From contig JPHH03000045.1 of the NCBI GenBank assembly GCA_000750105.3, forward strand, positions 124,001-188,000: a stretch of 64,000 nt of DNA. The letters run 5' to 3'. Source of the DNA: Tolypocladium sp. Sup5 PDA-1. Taxonomy: Eukaryota > Ascomycota > Sordariomycetes > Hypocreales > Ophiocordycipitaceae. The position numbers and the translations under genes are program-made. The notes under the pieces were generated by a model that was given only the letters and a program-made list of their open reading frames with translations, was not told the origin of the DNA and searched no databases. Below, in pieces: positions 1-11,838 of the stretch. Numbering within the stretch: position 1 is the stretch's first letter; each line of letters opens with the position of its first letter.

Positions 1-1
1 A

Positions 2-1438
2 CCAACCCTTCTGAAACTAACAGGCCGCTCGACCGGTGCTCTGGGACCTCTTGGCTTCTCTGCCATCGGCCTCGACCTGAAGCCCGATGCCACAACCCAG
101 GACCTTGTGCCCGACCCGTCTTATATCCCTGACTTTCGTCGGTGGGATCAGTTGACGACGGATAAATACCCAGGCGAGAACCAGGCGACCCGTCGGCCGC
201 TAAGGACTGGCAACTTGTCTCCTGGCTGCCAGGTTTACCTCGAGCGCAAAAGGGAGCTCTCAAACCGCAATGAGGACGCATTTCGTACCGTAAGAAGAAT
301 CTCTCCTCCCAAAGGCCAGCAGCAGGCTCGCCTGGGCAACGCCTATGAGTTCTTCCGATGCCTCGAGCTTCTCACGACTTACTGGGACGATCCAACCCGC
401 CCACAAGAACTTCCGCCATCTCCAGAGATGTCTGTCACCGAAGCAGCCACTGCGACAGCCTCAGAAGAATCCTTGTCCGAGGGTGCAAAGGAGGTCGAGG
501 CGCCGGTCGTTGTGCGAACATCTTCCGGTCAGTCTATGCCTCCCGAATTCCGACAGCACCTTGTCACAGCGTTTGTCAAGCTTATCGCCTACGACTTTGG
601 CTGCAACGTTTCCATGGCTCGCGTGGAGCCTCGCCTGCACTTGTGCTCGCCCGAAGGCCCCCGTCAGCGCAAGACGTACACGCCGTCCGGCTGCCACTTC
701 ATCTTCCAAAGCCCAATGACCCGCGAGGCTGCCCGAGCTGGCTTGGTGTACGGCCCCGTCGCGACTGTGAGCGCCAGGCCCACCGTGAGTTTCACCAGCC
801 CGGACGTACAAACGGCTCAGTCGCTGGACCTCGCAAGGGAGGTGACGGCAGCGCTTATTGCGGCGCAGCATCGGGCGCGAGAGGACAGGATAGAGACCCG
901 ATTCGGAGAGGGACAGTGGTGGACGTCAAAGCCCCGATGGGGCGGCGGCTCGGGTGGCCCCATTGGCCGCGAAATTGACAAGGACGCGGTTCAGGGGGAC
1001 AAAGATGCCAGGCCAAGTGATGGTGACGGCCTGTCTACACCCTCTGCCAAGAGGCCACGCAAGAACATGTCCATCTACGACAGCTACCGCATGGTCCGAC
1101 CGCCGTCGTCGGTATGGGACCGCAAGGCCAAGTACGAAGCCATTGGAAAAGTGCAGGGAGCGGACCACGACGACATATACGTTGTGAGCTCACTCTTTCA
1201 CCACATTTCCATCCTCCGAGTCCGAGTACCTCTTCGGCTGCTCGAGGTTCTGGACGGCTCTCCCGAGCCAGATCACTCAAAGCGCAGCTGGGGCAAGGTC
1301 ATGGCCTGGAGAAGCCCGTGGTACGATATGTTCGATTCGGATCAGAGGATCGCGGCAATGCAGCTGCTGTGGGCGGTGATGGCATACCAGATGCGAAAGG
1401 AGGCAGAAGCGGACGATGTCACGATGGCCGATGCGTGA
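2..1438 (+). CDS. 5'-truncated conserved fungal protein of unknown function
   Basis: The reading frame is open from base 2 with no stop and no convincing in-frame ATG before about base 107, so the gene starts left of the window and only its last ~478 codons are here. I do not recognise a named domain. Visible features are an acidic Ala/Glu/Ser-rich linker (around 425-510), a Gly/Asp-rich linker (around 940-1040) followed by a short basic stretch SAKRPRKN that could be a nuclear localisation signal, and a hydrophobic, probably helical C-terminus that ends in an acidic tail. No intron is needed in the visible part. An AATAAA at 1686-1691 may be its polyadenylation signal. The next gene converges from the other strand. 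The coding call is strong because of length and codon use; the function is unknown. Confidence 0.8.
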   Translation, partial: PTLLKLTGRSTGALGPLGFSAIGLDLKPDATTQDLVPDPSYIPDFRRWDQLTTDKYPGENQATRRPLRTGNLSPGCQVYLERKRELSNRNEDAFRTVRRISPPKGQQQARLGNAYEFFRCLELLTTYWDDPTRPQELPPSPEMSVTEAATATASEESLSEGAKEVEAPVVVRTSSGQSMPPEFRQHLVTAFVKLIAYDFGCNVSMARVEPRLHLCSPEGPRQRKTYTPSGCHFIFQSPMTREAARAGLVYGPVATVSARPTVSFTSPDVQTAQSLDLAREVTAALIAAQHRAREDRIETRFGEGQWWTSKPRWGGGSGGPIGREIDKDAVQGDKDARPSDGDGLSTPSAKRPRKNMSIYDSYRMVRPPSSVWDRKAKYEAIGKVQGADHDDIYVVSSLFHHISILRVRVPLRLLEVLDGSPEPDHSKRSWGKVMAWRSPWYDMFDSDQRIAAMQLLWAVMAYQMRKEAEADDVTMADA

Positions 1439-2776
1439 ATATCCGACCAAGACTCGACAATCACAGACAAGCCCAAGTCAGAGAGTGTTTGGAAAAGACG
1501 CGGGCTTCGATGCACGGACAGAGTGCTTCGTACATGCAAGATAGCGGCCCATAGAGTTGGCCTTTCACGGCGGCGGAGGAGGGGGTTGTCGCCCAGCAAA
1601 AGCACGGGCTCATAGAGAGATTGTCAAGGAGATATGGCGGGTTGCATTGGGACGGAGTAGGCGAGATGTAGGAAATCAATGGCACAATAAACTGATAAGC
1701 GATGCGATGCGAAGAGCGGTACTACGTACCTATCTAAAATACGAATAGGTCCGTACTTAATCCGTAGTATCCGTGCCTTGTGTAAACTCTGATGAAGCGG
1801 AGCCAACATCACTCAGCTTTTCCAGCCAACAAGACGCCAAGTCAGCACAAGCACAGCCGCAGAGATGAACTAATTCAAGCCCCTCCGGCAGTTGCAAAAG
1901 CCGGCTACATAGTCCGTACAGTACTGTATTAAAAAGGGAAACCTCAGCCCAATGCAACCTCTACCGAGGCGCTGCCAAGCTGCCCCTCCCTCGCCCACAC
2001 CGCCATGACATCATAGTCGAGCTCGTGTGACGAATCTATGCGCTCTGATTGGCCAGGCAACCACTCTAACTCCTCGACACGCTGCGACGCGACCAGGACG
2101 CGTCGCCCTGCCAGCAAGACGCGTAAATTGCACCCGTCTTAGCGCGTGCACGGTGCACCTTGGGCCAGCTTTCGTGCGAGGGCATCACGGATCCCTGGAT
2201 GACACGACGCATGACACCCGGCAGGTTGTGAAGGATTATTTTTTACGGCAAGAAAACAGGAAGCATAAATTGAGGTGCTATGCCAACACATTCAATCAGT
2301 CGGTCCAGTCCATGTGCCCCGCGCCCGTTTGCCCATCCAACGCTGCGCTCCCATCCAGCCCACGCGATCCAAATATCGCGCCGCGCACCCTATTGTGTTA
2401 AATGATACGAAAACTCCAGCCCTCGTGTGGTCTTCGTCCAGGAGAGCAGCGCTCTCACACTCATCCTACAGCTCCGTCCGCTTCGAAGCCAGATGCACTC
2501 GTCTGGTTCGGGTGGGCAATTTAGCCGATCAGTGTCGGCGTGCGGCAGTCCCCGTGCCACGGTTATGTCAGGGCCTCCCCCTCCAAGCGGCCGTCCTGCC
2601 GCACAAATCCAAACATAACCAAACTGAAGGAGTTGAACAAGAAAAATGCAGTGCGTGCGTGGTGCAGTATGTGCAGTCATGGTATCATGTACGCGAGGAA
2701 AAGCTTTTTAAGACACGGAGGAATGGCGGGGGTCCCGATACAGTCCCGAATCCCGATAGGTAGCCAATCGAGGTCA
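1439..2776. other. Intergenic region between two convergent genes
   Basis: The two flanking genes point into this 1.3 kb, so it should hold two 3' UTRs. Seen here are an AATAAA at 1686-1691, a TA-rich patch with GTACGTAC-like words near 1720-1770, and two ACGCGT hexamers at 2098-2103 and 2119-2124. Open frames such as 2027-2401 lack an ATG start or protein-like composition. I see no gene. Confidence 0.6.
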
Positions 2777-3983
2777 TTAAGCCAGCGGCTCCTCAAATGT
2801 CAGTCGTCTCCTGGCCACGCTGAGGGGTGTTCGGGCAGGGCCGGGCGTCCTCCACTGCTTTTGTGCCGGGCTCGGCGTGATGTTGACAAAGTCAGCAAAG
2901 TCGAAGCCCTGTCCAGGAGTGTTGGGGAACAGGTTGCCTCCGCCAGGCGTGGTCATCATCGACGAGGGCAGATCCAGCTTGTTATTCTTGGGGGGTGGCG
3001 TCGACAGGTGCTCCATCCGACCTCTGTTGGATTTGACTGCCGGCGATGGCGACGCCGCAAGATAGAGCAGCAAGTCTGCGCCCTCCTCTCCAGTTTTGCC
3101 TCCGTTTGCTGCAGCCAACATCTCCTTACCACGTTTGCTGCTAAGACTCCGAGTCTGCATAGGTGGCGTGCGAGGGGGGGAGGAGCGCAAGTTGTTTACA
3201 CTGAAGGAGTGTGCGGGGAGGTCATCGTCATCGTCGGACGGGGCAGCAAAGTTGGGTGATTTCAGGACGCTAGTCATCCGCCGTTGCTGAAAGAACGAGA
3301 CATCGGGCCCGGCAGACGTTGTAAAATGTGGCAGTCTGCGGGGCTTGATGGGTGACGACTGTGCCAGCTGATGGCTGTCTTTCCATGTTGCGTGACCGGA
3401 GAATGACTTGTGTGCAGTTGGCGATCCGCGGAATCGCTTGCTGGGGCTCGACGCCGTGTGGTCGAACGAGGCAAAGTAGGTGCGCTTCCGGTGGCCGGAG
3501 CTCCCGTTGCTGGAGCCGACGGCATCTGAGAAAATCGGGGCCTTGAGCGGCGAGCTCATGAGCGTTCTTGTTGGGTACGGCAGGTCGGATGCACTGGACG
3601 AGGAGTCGGAGAGGACGTCGCCGTCGCACAGGCGCTTCCGTCTCATTTCCTCCTCCAGCTTCGGTTCGATGGAGTCGAGCGTGAGGTCTTCCCAGCCATG
3701 CTTGGTCTTGAACTGTGCGAGTGCGAGGCGGTTCTGCAGTCGACGTGCAATCTGCAGCGAGTGCGAGCTCTTGTCAGCGACACTTGCTATTTGATTTTTG
3801 GGCCTGCGTGGTTGAGGCGGCGGGAAGGGAACGAGAGTGCAGATGCAGGATGCACAGGTGGCTGGTTATCCCTTGACGTACCTTGCTGACTTCTGCACGC
3901 TTGAGCACGCTGTCGACGACGTCCTCGGGCTGCTTCTTCCACGGCGACGACATGGTCTGCTGAAGATATGCGTCCGCGGTCAT
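2777..3983 (-). CDS. Whi5/Nrm1-type G1/S transcriptional co-repressor
   Basis: Two exons are read on the minus strand: 3983-3882 and 3751-2777, with a 130-bp intron (GTACGT donor, CTGCAG acceptor), giving about 358 residues. The first residues of exon 2 (about 35-60) match the Whi5-like/GTB motif, with IARRLQNRLALAQFKTKHGW, by which yeast Whi5 and Nrm1 bind the SBF/MBF factors of the G1/S programme. The rest is low-complexity and carries many S/T-P sites next to basic residues (SSPLK, SSPSKR, SSPIKPR, STPPPK, RTPGPARTP), as expected for a CDK substrate. The ATG at 3983 is preferred because upstream sequence loses coding character; the ATG of MSSPWKK, ten codons in, is an alternative. Known: such proteins repress G1/S genes and are released by CDK phosphorylation. 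Whether this is the Whi5 or the Nrm1 functional class cannot be told from sequence. Confidence 0.85.
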
Positions 3984-6900
3984 GAACCTGTTACCTCGTC
4001 TCCGGGTCGTTGTCGCTGCCGTCGTCGCAAAAGAATTGCGGTGCTGGTGGTGGGAGTCAAGGGGAGAACAAGGGAGGATGGAAGAGGAGTGCAAAGAGAG
4101 CGGGTGTCGGGTGGGTGAGACGGCGCCAGCGCCAGCTGCTGGGCGGCTACGGCCAAAACCAGCCAGGTGTAAGCGGCTTGCACAGGCGTGAGGGGTGCTA
4201 CGCGGGCGCTGTGCGGGTGCTGCGTTGGTGCTGCCTTTTCGGGGCTAATTAACGTGCTGGCTCCGGGGGCAGGGAACAGCAGTGGTCGACGGCGCTTTTT
4301 CTTCTTTTCGCCTGTTTACTGCGAGTGGAAGAGAATGAAGCTTCTCGTCTCGTTTCCCGGCGAGCGAGGCAGGCAATGGAGCTGGTGGGTGACGAGGTGG
4401 ATCTTTTTCTTCCTTTTTTTCTGCCCTTCCCTTGCCATCCATACCTTGCCTCGTACGGACTACCTACGGAATCTGGGTTGGCAGCGGAAGTCGTCAGGGA
4501 CAAATTCCTCACATTCCTCGCTAGAGCCCGGCATGGAGACCCCCAAGGCCCAGGTCAATTATCATCGACTGAGCACAGATGAAGGATACCTTATGAAGGA
4601 CAGCCAGCTCAGAGGGCATCCCCTTCACTCCTGTTGGCTACGTACAGCTTACAAGGATTGTGCCTCGTCGTCCAGCCCACGACTCATACCTCTAATTTGG
4701 ACGTTGCTTAGCTGCCCTGCCTGCTCTCGCTGGTTGACGCTCTTCTGGGCGTTGGCCCGCGCGTGCCCTGGACCGTGATTCGTGGCGGCTCTGGACCTGC
4801 GTCCTGCCTGGCGGCTGACAGTGAATAGCCTGGCAGCTGGAAGCACATCATCCCCTACGCTTCCAGCTATCGGGAGCTGTCGAGGCCGTTTGTCGTCTTG
4901 TGCTCTCAAATCATTGGCCAGGCGAATGCAGGTTGGCAAAGACGTGCAGAGTTTCCCATGTCCAATAGCAGCTCCAGAGCCGGTTTTGAGAACAGGAACG
5001 TCCTTGGGAACGACACTGCTGTTCCTGGCTAATACGGAGGGAGTACTCAAATTGTTTGCATGCACTGATTCCAGGTGCATGATACGCCGACGTTTTGATA
5101 AACACGCAGGCCTTGCTGTCGAAACATGCGCTTTGACGGGTGCTTGCGAGCGCTGGTCGCAAACAGAGAGAGCGCCGCGAATACAGCCAATCGGCATCGC
5201 CAACAAACGCCAGGCTTTGATTGATATCCTCCTGAGAAACTTTGCAAGATTGACTGGCCAACTATAAAGTATAATGCCTTTGTGTTCCCCATGTTACTGA
5301 AACTTTGCAGAACCTGAAGCAAGCAGAACATCGACCGATCCCGCCGCGACCGGAGCGCCGGCCACGAGCGCCGGCCAGGGCCGAGAGCAGTAGCTGCAGG
5401 CCCGGTGTTCGTTCATGCCATCATGTTAATCGTATGGCGTAGCAAGAACGGGCATCTGCGGTCCGCAGTCCATCTTCCCCTGGTAGATGTTTGGTTTGCC
5501 GCAACCACGTGGTGGACAGGCCATGCGGAAGGCTGGTCTGTGGCTGGTTGAGAAGGCGACGGGAGGGTGGAGGAGAGACAATGGAGTGAGCAGTCAGTCA
5601 GCGACCTGGAATAGACAACTCCTCGGCAAGAGGACAAAGGGCGAGCCGCTCGGGTCAAGCAGCGCCCTCATCCATCTCCTCTTTGTTCCTGTATGTATGA
5701 CGGCAAGTTCGGTTCCGTTGCCGTCGCCCCCCCTCTGGCACGAAGCTCGCCCGCTTTCCATTCCTAGCCTGCGGCCCAATTGAGTTCTCCTGGCCCAGTT
5801 TTGCCCACTTGTCTCGCATCCTCCCGCCAGCCAAGTCCAGACGCTGCAGGACAAACAGGCTTCGCAGGCCGTACGGAGTAATTCAACAGGCTTTCCGGCT
5901 GTAAAGTCCCCGGTTTTAAAGTCCTGGTGGACATTTTGGTTCCTCGTCGACGAGGGCGGGTCGTGGGGAATCATCACAGATCGAGATCGGGGGAGAACTG
6001 CTTGGCTGCGTTTCCTTGTATCTGGAGGATGGGGATAGGGCATCCCGCTTGGATTGCGCATTCCGGCCCAACTGGCAATGGCGATCCAAATGCCTCGCCT
6101 CGGCCGGGTGCCTGGCGGATCTGTTGAATGAGCTCGTGTCTCACGGCCATGGACCAGACGTCTCCGGGCATAGTGAGCCATGTTTGAGGAGTCGGTCACG
6201 ATGCGAGAGCATTGAGCACGAGGTGACCGGTTCGCAAGCACCATCCAAGCCTTGATGCCGTTTGGAAAACGGGAATCCAAGAGGAAGCTGTGGTTAGTGG
6301 ATGATCAGCACGAATGTGGCGGGGAGGTCGTGTTGCTGCATGCGGCCAGGCGCAGACCAGGTGTGGTCCATCACGGCCAGCCTCCCAGAGAAGCTCGCCA
6401 GCGCGGAAGGACATCCAGGTATTCGTAATACTCACCAATTGACGGATGTTGAGCAACCAGAGCCTAAACAGAATGTAAATCTTGCGCAACCACAGGCCGG
6501 AACTTGTAATCAGACATGGCGGCAGTGGCAGATGCAGCCAACCGTGCACAATGGACTGGTCAGCGCAGCCAACGTCGTCGGGTGCAGGATCTGGCAAGCT
6601 GGCCAGCCCCAGCCCCAACCCCCCTCGTCGAGTCGCATCACGTTGCTTGGCAGCGGCCGAGAATACGATCGCGGGTACGAGAAGCTCCACGGCAAGCTGG
6701 ACAGTGCTCTGTAGTGCTGTGCATCACGGTGGACAAATGTGCCAAATCTTCTGGTTGTCGTCAGCCAGGCAAGCCGCCCATGAGAGCCGGGAGGGAGGCA
6801 CTCTGGCAGCATCGAGATTGCGGCCGGAACCTTATCAGGAGCTAATTGCAATGGATACGGCATGTCCATTGTCATTCACATCATCATCAACATCAACATC

Positions 6901-8316
6901 ATCAGCTTCACCGTATCTGTCCTTCCCAGACATGGACGCAGCTGGTCTGGCGAGCACGGATGGATGATGCGAAGCTCTGTCGCCCTCTGCATCTCAGTGG
7001 CTCGAGGTTAGGCTGAAGCCTGGCCAGCGGATGCGCCATGAGCCCAGCTCGACGGCCTAGCCTCCGCCACCTGTATGTATGTACCTTACCTAATTATTTA
7101 GTTCCTCATCCGCCTCGGGAGGCTCGAACACACCCGCTGTCGTTCCACGGCTCCCAGCCATGCATGCATGCACGACTAAGTGGTGCAGGGGGGCTCGTAT
7201 GTAGAGATCGGCACATTTTCAATCAAAGGCCGCCCGCCGTGCGCCGTGCATACACGTTACCTCTCTGCCTACCTCGAACGAAGCCCGACGAGAGCATCAT
7301 GGGGAAGAATTGAAGACACTTTGTAATGTAAACATCCCTGGCCGTTTGCGAATGAGCGGAACGTGCCCCGCCCTGGTCCCAAGCCCCAAAAGGTTGGTTT
7401 CCAGCTGCCATCAAACAAGGCGTATTTCAGAGTCTACGGAGTAGACGTCATAGATCCAGAACCAGCAGCGCCCCTTGTCGCTGCTAAACCCGCACTCATC
7501 GCAGCGCCGGTGGCCCCGTCCCGAAAGCGCCGTGCCGTTTGGGGGGACGCAGCTGGCACTGTACTCGGTAGCAGCACCTCAGTTGCCAGCCCAGGTTCAG
7601 GTTGGCACCGCCTGGGGCGCCCATGAATTGGATCCAATGGGTCCAATGGCAATTGATTGGAACTGCAAGTTCGGACTACTGTACGGTGTACGAAGTACGT
7701 TGGACGCAGCTGCGGCAGGGAAGTTGGGACACGCACGCACGCAATCGGCCTGCACGGCACCCAAGCCTTAGCCTAGCACCACCGTCACAGGGATCCGCTC
7801 GACGGTACCTACCTTATGTACCTCGCAGTGTGGACCACAGACCTCCAACTTCATCCTCCTCCAAGTCCAAGCCCAGTTTCGCCTGCCTCCTGCACCTACG
7901 ATTTTCTTTCCGTCTGTCTCTCTCCTCACCTGTGCGTCCCGGCCGTGCCTTTGCCTGTGCCCGCGGACCTTGCGCCCGTCGTCCTTGCAGCCTTCCGGCC
8001 CTCGTCGGCCAACCTACCTTGATATCAAAACCGTCTTACCCAGCTGACGACGCCGAACCCTCCGACCGTCGACACCACAACCTCGCCCCTCGGCCGCAGC
8101 CCGCGCGCGCTCCACTGGCCCTCGACAACCCGCGCTGCGTGTCTCGACCATCTCGTCCCCACGTTGTCCAGGGCCAGGGACAGGGCTTCCATCGACCCGA
8201 CTGACCATCAATTTCGCTCGTTCGTTGTCACCGGCTGTGCATCTCGAGGGGCCAGAGCCACCGGCGGCGGTCATCACGACCCTCGTGATATATCCCCCCA
8301 GCCCGCCCCGCCGGCC
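3984..8316. other. 4.3-kb gene-free divergent intergenic region
   Basis: This region separates the start of the Whi5/Nrm1-like gene from the start of the metallopeptidase gene. No open frame here has convincing codon use, length or domain content; 4188-4778 and 5594-6280 were examined and rejected. Seen: the 10-bp palindrome ACCACGTGGT at 5504-5513, TACGGAGTA at 5872-5880 and 7435-7443, an ATC-rich simple repeat near 6875-6905, and a pyrimidine-rich stretch at about 7840-8010 that looks like the 5' leader of the metallopeptidase gene. Confidence 0.5.
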
Positions 8317-10880
8317 ATGGCTCCGAGCTTTCTGAACCTTAGGGAGCTTCGTCGTCGCTCGAAAGCCAGCTTCCGCACCGAGAATTCAACCGACGCTTCC
8401 AGCGATGGCGCCGTGAGCCAGGGAACCTCGCCGTCGAGCGGCTCCGTCACGCCTCCCTCCATTGCCCAGGAGTCTGATCCCGCCCTCGATCTCCAGGTTA
8501 AGAACGGTCCCAATGCGCAGCAACAGAACAACCACGCCCAACAGCAGCAGCAGCAGCAGCAGACTCGTCCCATGCTGGCTCCGGGGTCAAATACCAGCAG
8601 ATACAGCGTTTCCGGCATGTCTGGCCTCGGGGCTCCCTCGATAAACGGCAAGAGTAGCGTACCCTTATCCAAGTATGCGCCACGTGTGCACAATGTCTCG
8701 GAAAACTCATGGGTGCGTTCTAATTATATGCCCTCCCCGGAGTACCTCGTGCATTCCCCCCGCGGGTACATTGCAAATCCACAATGCCGTGGATTGGCGC
8801 ATTTCAGGCTCTTGCTGACCTTGAGCAGGTATACCAAAAGACGCTCCTCATCCACGGCGCCATCGGAGAGCCAGGGCTGCCTCCAATCGATGGCAACGTG
8901 GTTGTAAGCAGGTACGACGACGGTTTCCCACCCATCAGCTGGCCGGTATGCGAATCCCACTTCAAGGCCCTCGTCTACCTGCAACCTGGGCCGAACAAGT
9001 TCAGACTCGACTTCTCCAGCCCCAAACTCGCAAACAGCTCCTCCTCCAATCCGATTCACGCCTCCTATCTGACCCTCCACATGCTGCCGACGATGAATGC
9101 GCCCCCGCTCCAGCTCGCCATCCTGTTGGGCAAGGATTCCCCAGCAACCTTCGATGCTGTGCCAGCAAGAGCAGAGCGAGAGGGCAATGGGCTGGAGACG
9201 GCCATAAGGAAGTTCCGGATGGCGGCGTATCTCTGGCAGGCCTTCACAGCCGACCAGATGTGGCGGCATAGGCTGGGCCGGCGAGTGTTCAGGTTTGAGG
9301 AGGAGTGGACTTTGGGTTCTTCCAACTACCGCGACAGGGAAAACGGCACCATGCGGTCCGAGGCGAGAGTTCACGTCATCCGCTCTGACAAGACTGTCGC
9401 CGAGCTGCGGGACCTGAACAGGGCACAGCAAAACGAGAAAGCCACCGACAAGGATGCGCTGTTTGGCATCGCGGCCGATGCGGTCAAGAACTACTTCACC
9501 CCGCTCCCGGGCCAGAAGAATTATGTCTCTGTCCTCCTCCTCGACGCCCATTGGGATGCGAACGTAAAGACCATCACCGGGCACGCAGCGTTGGGGGGCA
9601 ACTGGGGAGACTTGCACCTCGCCGTCTTCGGCTCGCATTGTCTCCAGAGTTATCCTTCTAGCTTCGAGGAGGTCGTACCCGCCTTCACCGACTGCACTCC
9701 TACCGATATCAACCATGTGGCCAACGACTGCAGCGACGCTGGCAGCTCATGGGAAGCGGCAAACATTGGCATTGGTGCGCATTTACATGAAACGGGTCAC
9801 TTGTTTGGCTGCCCGCACCAGGAGAACGGTATCATGCTTAGAGACTATGTCGTTCTCAACCGATCATTTGTTCCTCGTGAAGCTTACTCAACCAGAACAA
9901 AGTCAAAGGGTGGCTTGGCTCTGCAAGGGGACGAGTGTGGATGGCACCGGTTGGACGCCCTACGTTTCCGAGCTCATCCCGCCTTCAGGTTACCGAATGA
10001 CCCGCCGATGAATCAGGATGAAAGTGTCCAAGCATTTGCGACTGAAGGCGGCAGCGTACTGGCCATGGCGGCAACAGGCATCTCGTTTGTGGAAATATTT
10101 GGCGAAGGCGACGATGTTTGTCACGCGTGGATCGAGTTACCGACTGAGAACCCGGTGCAGCGACAGATTTCCCTTCACGACCAAGATCTACGAGCGAGGT
10201 TGCCCGACGCCAAGAAGAAAGGCCGCCTCAGCATATCGATACATTCACACGGCGGAGGTTCGCTGACCATTGACGACATCAAGGCATTCACCAGCAAGGA
10301 GTCATTCGTAAAGTTCGGAAATGGCAGCGCGGCTTCTCGAAGCATTCGACTGGGCGAGTCCAAGATGGAAGGTAGCGAGTCCCAGGATGTCGTCTTCACC
10401 AGCGCTGTGAAGCAGGACAGAGTGATGTCGCGGATCATCGTCTACCACGGCTCCGCCATTGATGGGCTCGAGTTCGTCTACGATGACAACTCGACGCAAC
10501 TATTTGGGAAGAAGGGCGGGAAGGAGGGCGGCGATGTGCTCGAGTTCGGTACGTTATCCTCGCACCACATGGTGACTTGGCGGCGCAGATGCTGACAATG
10601 CGAAGACCGTCGCCGCGGCGAGTACCTGAGCGGCTTTGTTGTAAGAGCCGGCTTCTGGATTGATGGAGTGCAAATCTTGACCAGCCTTGGACGAAAATCG
10701 CCAATGTTTGGAAACGCACATGGCGGATCTGCGTATGTTGCCACCCAAAGTTGGATACAGAAGCCTTTGCTGACCATACGCAGGCACACCTTGATTCCCC
10801 CACGCGGGTACTCCATCTGCGGCGTCTCAGGCTCGAGCGGCCCCTGGGTCGATGGCTTTTCCGTTCTCATCAAGCGGTAA
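8317..10880 (+). CDS. Zincin metallopeptidase with C-terminal jacalin-like lectin domain
   Basis: Four exons: 8317-8712, 8829-10548, 10606-10732 and 10784-10880, giving 779 residues. The N-terminus (1-130) is Ser/Gln-rich with a poly-Gln run near residues 75-82. The middle is the fungal putative zinc-peptidase family (yeast YIL108W type; Pfam Metallopep) with the zinc motif HETGHLFGCPH, placing the ligands at His452, His456 and His462 and the catalytic Glu at 453. The last ~150 residues are a jacalin-like beta-prism, ending in a GPWVDGFSVLIKR-like strand; it is encoded across the last three exons, so the two small introns (57 and 51 bp) must be removed for it to exist. Intron 2 uses an AAG acceptor at 10605, because the earlier CAG leads to a stop. 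There is no signal peptide, so a cytosolic protein is likely. The substrate is unknown; the zincin-lectin pairing is known in this family. Confidence 0.9.
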
Positions 10881-11838
10881 GGCCAGGCATGGCGGTAACC
10901 CGATTCCTTTTCCAGTTCATTGTTCAACCACACGCACAAAGTACATAGCAAGGCGTGTACACGAACGAGGAGGCGAATCGCAGTCGACGACAGGAGCCGA
11001 CTAGCCCAGCTGAAGTGCTTGACGAAGCGTTCAACGTTGAGGATTTTGCGACCAGAGCCTCTGTCTTGGAATGGGCGGTAATACATATGCAGGAGGGGGA
11101 GGGCTATTCCTTTTCATACAACATCAATCATCAGGAAATTCGGTTCCGGTTGCAATACAGGGTTATATCATGGGCTAGGGTAGATATGACGCCCCCAGCC
11201 GAGGGGCTGCCCAGCACACGCGAGGACAGGTGGTGGCCTGGATGGGAGTTTGGGACTGTGTATTAAGACTACCGTAATGACACACATGGACGCTCGAGGA
11301 GTCGAGAGCACAAGGTCTGCCACCAAGACACCTGGGATTCGTACATGGGGCACCGGGATTCTGCAGTGTACACCGAACGGTGAATCCTGAGGGGAAATAC
11401 TAACTGGTGATTCATGAGACAGGCAAGCTCGAATATCCATATAATTATTACACGTTACTCGTAGAAGACGTTCAATAGGCAAGGTAGATGCTGTCTCTCC
11501 CTTGACCTTGCACAACGGTTAGAGTTGATCACGTGATTGTCCTCCACTCAAGCTACCAGGCAGGGACCGGTTTTTGGAGACGATGACGGCATCCCCACCC
11601 ACCGACTTGTCCATCCAAACTGCTCTGCACCGCCTTGTTGTTGAGACACACGCAACCACAAACCAGGTCACGCCTCTCTCCGTCACCCGCAACCTCCTTC
11701 ACCCTCCTCTCCTCCTCGATCTCTCCTCTCCATCTCCCTCTCTCTCCTATCGACACTCGCTTCCTAGCTCCTCTTCAAATACCGCATAAGCTGCAGCGCT
11801 TGTGTTAATTTTTTTCCACCACCCACGAAGCCTGGGCC
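10881..11838. other. Intergenic region and leader of phosphatidylserine synthase
   Basis: About 0.96 kb lies between two genes on the same strand. It holds the metallopeptidase 3' UTR, a perfect palindrome ATCACGTGAT at 11528-11537, and a long pyrimidine-rich tract at about 11650-11770 that probably marks the core promoter or 5' leader of the next gene. An ATG-less frame at 10955-11266 was considered and not called. Confidence 0.55.
11528..11537. promoter_or_regulatory. Palindromic E-box upstream of phosphatidylserine synthase
   Basis: The 10-bp palindrome ATCACGTGAT lies 302 bp before the start codon of the CHO1 homologue. CACGTG cores bind bHLH factors. In yeast, CHO1 is controlled by the bHLH pair Ino2/Ino4 through a related CANNTG element. 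A regulatory role here is inference only. Confidence 0.35.

Noticed and set aside
5594..6280. 228-codon frame upstream of the metallopeptidase
   Set aside because: Random-looking composition and no splice-compatible neighbour; no recognisable motif.
8226..8828. Alternative start of the metallopeptidase at the downstream ATG at 8784
   Set aside because: That ATG lies in the first intron. Splicing of 8713-8828 joins the upstream exon in phase and recreates the conserved NSWVYQKTLLIHG join.
10955..11266. 103-codon frame after the metallopeptidase gene
   Set aside because: It starts at a non-ATG codon just 74 bp after the metallopeptidase stop and lies in its expected 3' UTR. Composition is fairly protein-like, but nothing supports expression.
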